A stretch of DNA of 41,233 nucleotides from Bacteroidota bacterium (GTDB taxonomy: Bacteria; Bacteroidota; Bacteroidia; UBA7662): assembly GCA_016868485.1 (NCBI GenBank), contig VGGT01000002.1:1-41233 (forward strand), in the 5' to 3' direction. Of this stretch, positions 39,946 to 41,233 are shown in pieces. A model generated the notes under the pieces. That model was not told the DNA's origin. It did not search any database and saw nothing but the letters and a program-made list of their open reading frames with translations. A program made the position numbers and the translations under genes. The stretch's first letter is position 1, and every line of letters starts with the position of its first letter.

Positions 39946-40593
39946 ATGCAAAAATACCTCATTTTTTTCTCGGATCGCGTGATCAACTTTTCATCGAATG
40001 AGCGATGGACGCCTCAGACAGGCCATATAGTATTGCAAGGCTTGAAAGCAAAAGACCTCCATCGTTGGTTAAAGAAATTGGAGCAAGATCCTGGAATTAA
40101 AGAAATAACACTGCAAGTAGAAGATCCCAAGTCAGTCTTCCTCGAATTTGTTGATTCGATGAAGAAGATTCAAGCAGCCGGCGGAGTAGTTTCTATGGCC
40201 GGCAGGGCCCTTTTCATTCACCGATTTGGTCGCTGGGATTTGCCCAAAGGGAAAATGGAGCCTAGTGAAACGCCCGAGCAAACGGCATTGCGGGAGGTCG
40301 AAGAGGAGTGTGGGGTAGGGGAGTTGACACTGGAGCGTCGTTTTTCAGATACATTTCATATCTACTTCTATGAAGGACAATATGTGGTTAAACAAACGTA
40401 CTGGTTTGGGATGTCGACCCGCTATTGTGGTGAACTCAAACCGCAATGGGAAGAGGGAATCGAAGAAGTGGCTTGGATAGAGCCATCAACTTGGGATCAA
40501 CTTGTCTTGCCCCAAACTTATCCATCCCTTGTGCCCTTATTGATGGAGGCCAAGCAGTGGATGCAGCCGACGCTTGCGTTGGATATTCAGTGA
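39946..40593 (+). CDS. NUDIX hydrolase
   Basis: The 215-residue protein has an N-terminal domain of about 75 residues (MQKYLIFFSDRVINF to FLEFVDSMKKIQ) followed by a Nudix fold. The Nudix box, GKMEPSETPEQTALREVEEE then CGV at 102-124, fits Gx5Ex7REUxEExGU. It hydrolyses a nucleoside diphosphate linked to X; the substrate is unknown. ATG 39934 is in frame but would overlap pyrE, so 39946 is preferred. I recall this two-domain NUDIX protein beside pyrE and coaD in other Bacteroidota. Confidence 0.9.
   Translation: MQKYLIFFSDRVINFSSNERWTPQTGHIVLQGLKAKDLHRWLKKLEQDPGIKEITLQVEDPKSVFLEFVDSMKKIQAAGGVVSMAGRALFIHRFGRWDLPKGKMEPSETPEQTALREVEEECGVGELTLERRFSDTFHIYFYEGQYVVKQTYWFGMSTRYCGELKPQWEEGIEEVAWIEPSTWDQLVLPQTYPSLVPLLMEAKQWMQPTLALDIQ
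39948..39956 (-). promoter_or_regulatory. -7 promoter element of pyrE inside the NUDIX gene
   Basis: Minus-strand TATTTTTGC (perfect TAnnTTTG) is followed by ATGT and then the pyrE ATG at 39943. It occupies codons 2-4 of the divergent NUDIX gene, and predicts a pyrE mRNA beginning at or next to its start codon. Confidence 0.5.
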
Positions 40594-40613
40594 TTGAATA
40601 TGGGTCATTTTTT

Positions 40614-40685
40614 ATTGTTGACCGGGTAGCAGCAAACCCTCGGGTTTTTACTGTTGAGCGGGTAGCAGCAAACCCTCGGGCAAAA
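40614..40685. repeat. 36-bp tandem duplication of the coaD 3' end
   Basis: ATTGTTGACCGGGTAGCAGC at 40614 and ACTGTTGAGCGGGTAGCAGC at 40650 start two adjacent 36-bp units, both continuing AAACCCTCGGG. The right copy is the end of coaD (PEGLLLPAQQ then stop). The left copy lies just beyond the stop and, read on in frame, encodes KPEGLLLPGQQ and another stop. Confidence 0.9.
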
Positions 40686-41115
40686 GAGTGGATGCGTCTC
40701 CGCCGTGCCGAATAATGTCCCGCACAAGTGTCGATGATATGTGATTGGCTTTCGGATCACCCGCTAAAAACAGCGTATCGACACCATACAATTCCAAGTT
40801 CAATTGGGCAATGTTGCGTTCATATTCGAAGTCTTGTGCGCTGCGAAGTCCCCTCAAAATCCAGTTGATTCCTTCTTTTCGACAAAAAACTGCGGTTAAT
40901 CCGGTGTAGGATAAAATTTCCACCCGATTCATGGGTCCAAAAGCCTGTTTAAGCATCTGGATACGTTCATCTCTTGTAAACAGGGTTGATTTTCCTTGGT
41001 TCTCACCGATTCCGATTTTGATCTGTGCGAACTGCTTCAAACCCCGCTCAACAAGGAGGTAGTGGCCGAGTGTAATGGGATCAAAAGTCCCAGGGAATAG
41101 GGCGGTTCCGTTCAC
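40648..41115 (-). CDS. coaD: Pantetheine-phosphate adenylyltransferase (GTG start)
   Basis: It adenylates 4'-phosphopantetheine to dephospho-CoA. The conserved N-terminus ALFPGTFDPITLGHYLLVERG, given here as ALFPGTFDPITLGHYLL, carries the TxGH-type nucleotidyltransferase motif. GINWILRGLRSAQDFEYE, the usual LRAxxDFxYE segment, and NHISSTLVRDI, including the ISST/R motif, follow. An open frame continues upstream to 41223, but it runs through the rsmD tail; GTG 41115 (MNGTALFPGTF) gives 155 residues, the family length. The gene follows rsmD by 10 bp, a pairing I recall from other Bacteroidota. The 3' end is tandemly duplicated. Confidence 0.93.
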   Translation of the reverse strand: MNGTALFPGTFDPITLGHYLLVERGLKQFAQIKIGIGENQGKSTLFTRDERIQMLKQAFGPMNRVEILSYTGLTAVFCRKEGINWILRGLRSAQDFEYERNIAQLNLELYGVDTLFLAGDPKANHISSTLVRDIIRHGGDASTLLPEGLLLPAQQ

Positions 41116-41125
41116 AAAGTTGTGA

Positions 41126-41233
41126 TTATGATGAGGGAACCTCAAATATACTAAAAACGGCCTCCCCATAGCGGCGCGATTCTTGAAAACCTGTATAAGT
41201 GCCAAAATCGTGCGCCCGGTCATGTTCCAGGAT
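41126..41233 (-). CDS. rsmD: C-terminal 35 residues of a probable 16S rRNA m2G966 methyltransferase RsmD
   Basis: The minus strand is open from the window edge to a TAA at 41126-41128 and encodes ILEHDRAHDFGTYTGFQESR followed by RYGEAVFSIFEVPSS. The pattern xxEH...xxx..R.YG...xSxF is how RsmD proteins end, and the position directly upstream of coaD fits. Only the tail is present, so the call rests on a short match plus context. Confidence 0.6.
   Translation of the reverse strand: MLEHDRAHDFGTYTGFQESRRYGEAVFSIFEVPSS
41142..41150 (-). promoter_or_regulatory. Possible internal -7 element for coaD inside rsmD
   Basis: Minus-strand TATATTTGA matches TAnnTTTG and lies 26 bp before GTG 41115, inside the last codons of rsmD. 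It may be a chance match in coding sequence. Confidence 0.3.

Overview
The window reads as a chromosomal segment of a Bacteroidota bacterium, probably an uncultured lineage of moderate GC. The evidence is gene content typical of that phylum (bifunctional DAHP synthase/chorismate mutase, a type B T9SS sorting domain, a CarboxypepD_reg TonB receptor, a DUF6702 protein, a 7TMR-DISM kinase, the rsmD-coaD-NUDIX-pyrE neighbourhood) and many TAnnTTTG-type -7 promoter elements near gene starts. There are no insertion sequences, integrases, phage genes or CRISPR arrays. Coding density is high and no stretch of 300 bases lacks a gene. Two genes are cut by the window edges: uvrC on the left and rsmD on the right.

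Layout. 1-1105 (minus): uvrC, 5' part. 1272-6003 (plus): a shikimate pathway cluster, aroG/CM - aroB - aroA - aroC, followed by a DAACS-type dicarboxylate/amino acid symporter. 7474-11570 (plus): ribosomal protein S1 with a large acidic repeat extension, a terminator, then tsaE overlapping alanine dehydrogenase. 11580-12716 (minus): xseA, divergent from mrp (plus), then pyrF and a secreted prolyl oligopeptidase (plus). 17202-21139 (minus): a TonB-dependent receptor and a pyruvate dehydrogenase-type E2 subunit. 21241-27966 (plus): a GlcD-type FAD oxidase, two unrecognised exported or membrane proteins and a 1218-residue T9SS type B surface protein. 28058: tRNA-Lys(UUU). 28251-31567 (minus): pdxH - NarL-type regulator - 7TM histidine kinase. 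31620-34544 (plus): yqgE, apbE and a conserved exported protein. 34571-35239 (minus): pcm. 35348-38612 (plus): a tightly overlapped trio of Gfo/Idh oxidoreductase, lipoprotein and undecaprenyl-phosphate sugar transferase, probably surface glycan synthesis. 38674-41233: DUF6702 protein and pyrE (minus), NUDIX hydrolase (plus), coaD and the rsmD tail (minus).

The feature the gene list does not explain is a high density of short, perfect or near-perfect tandem duplications. At least fifteen loci have unrelated unit sequences and periods from 9 to 63 bp. Most sit at gene boundaries (5' leaders, start codons, stop codons, 3' ends); others lie inside genes. Every array inside a coding region has a unit that is a multiple of three, whereas several intergenic arrays have periods of 16, 17 or 22. 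Some have visible consequences: the signal peptide region of the TonB receptor appears to be built from decayed 15-bp units; a 17-bp duplication at the prolyl oligopeptidase start makes a six-codon mini-ORF whose stop overlaps the real ATG; a 36-bp duplication inserts 12 residues in EPSP synthase; and eight 22-bp units fill the region upstream of pyrF. This suggests a genome that actively generates small tandem duplications, with purifying selection on frame. A second theme is -7 promoter elements placed within a few bases of start codons (mrp, pyrE, glcD, possibly xseA), which predicts leaderless transcripts.
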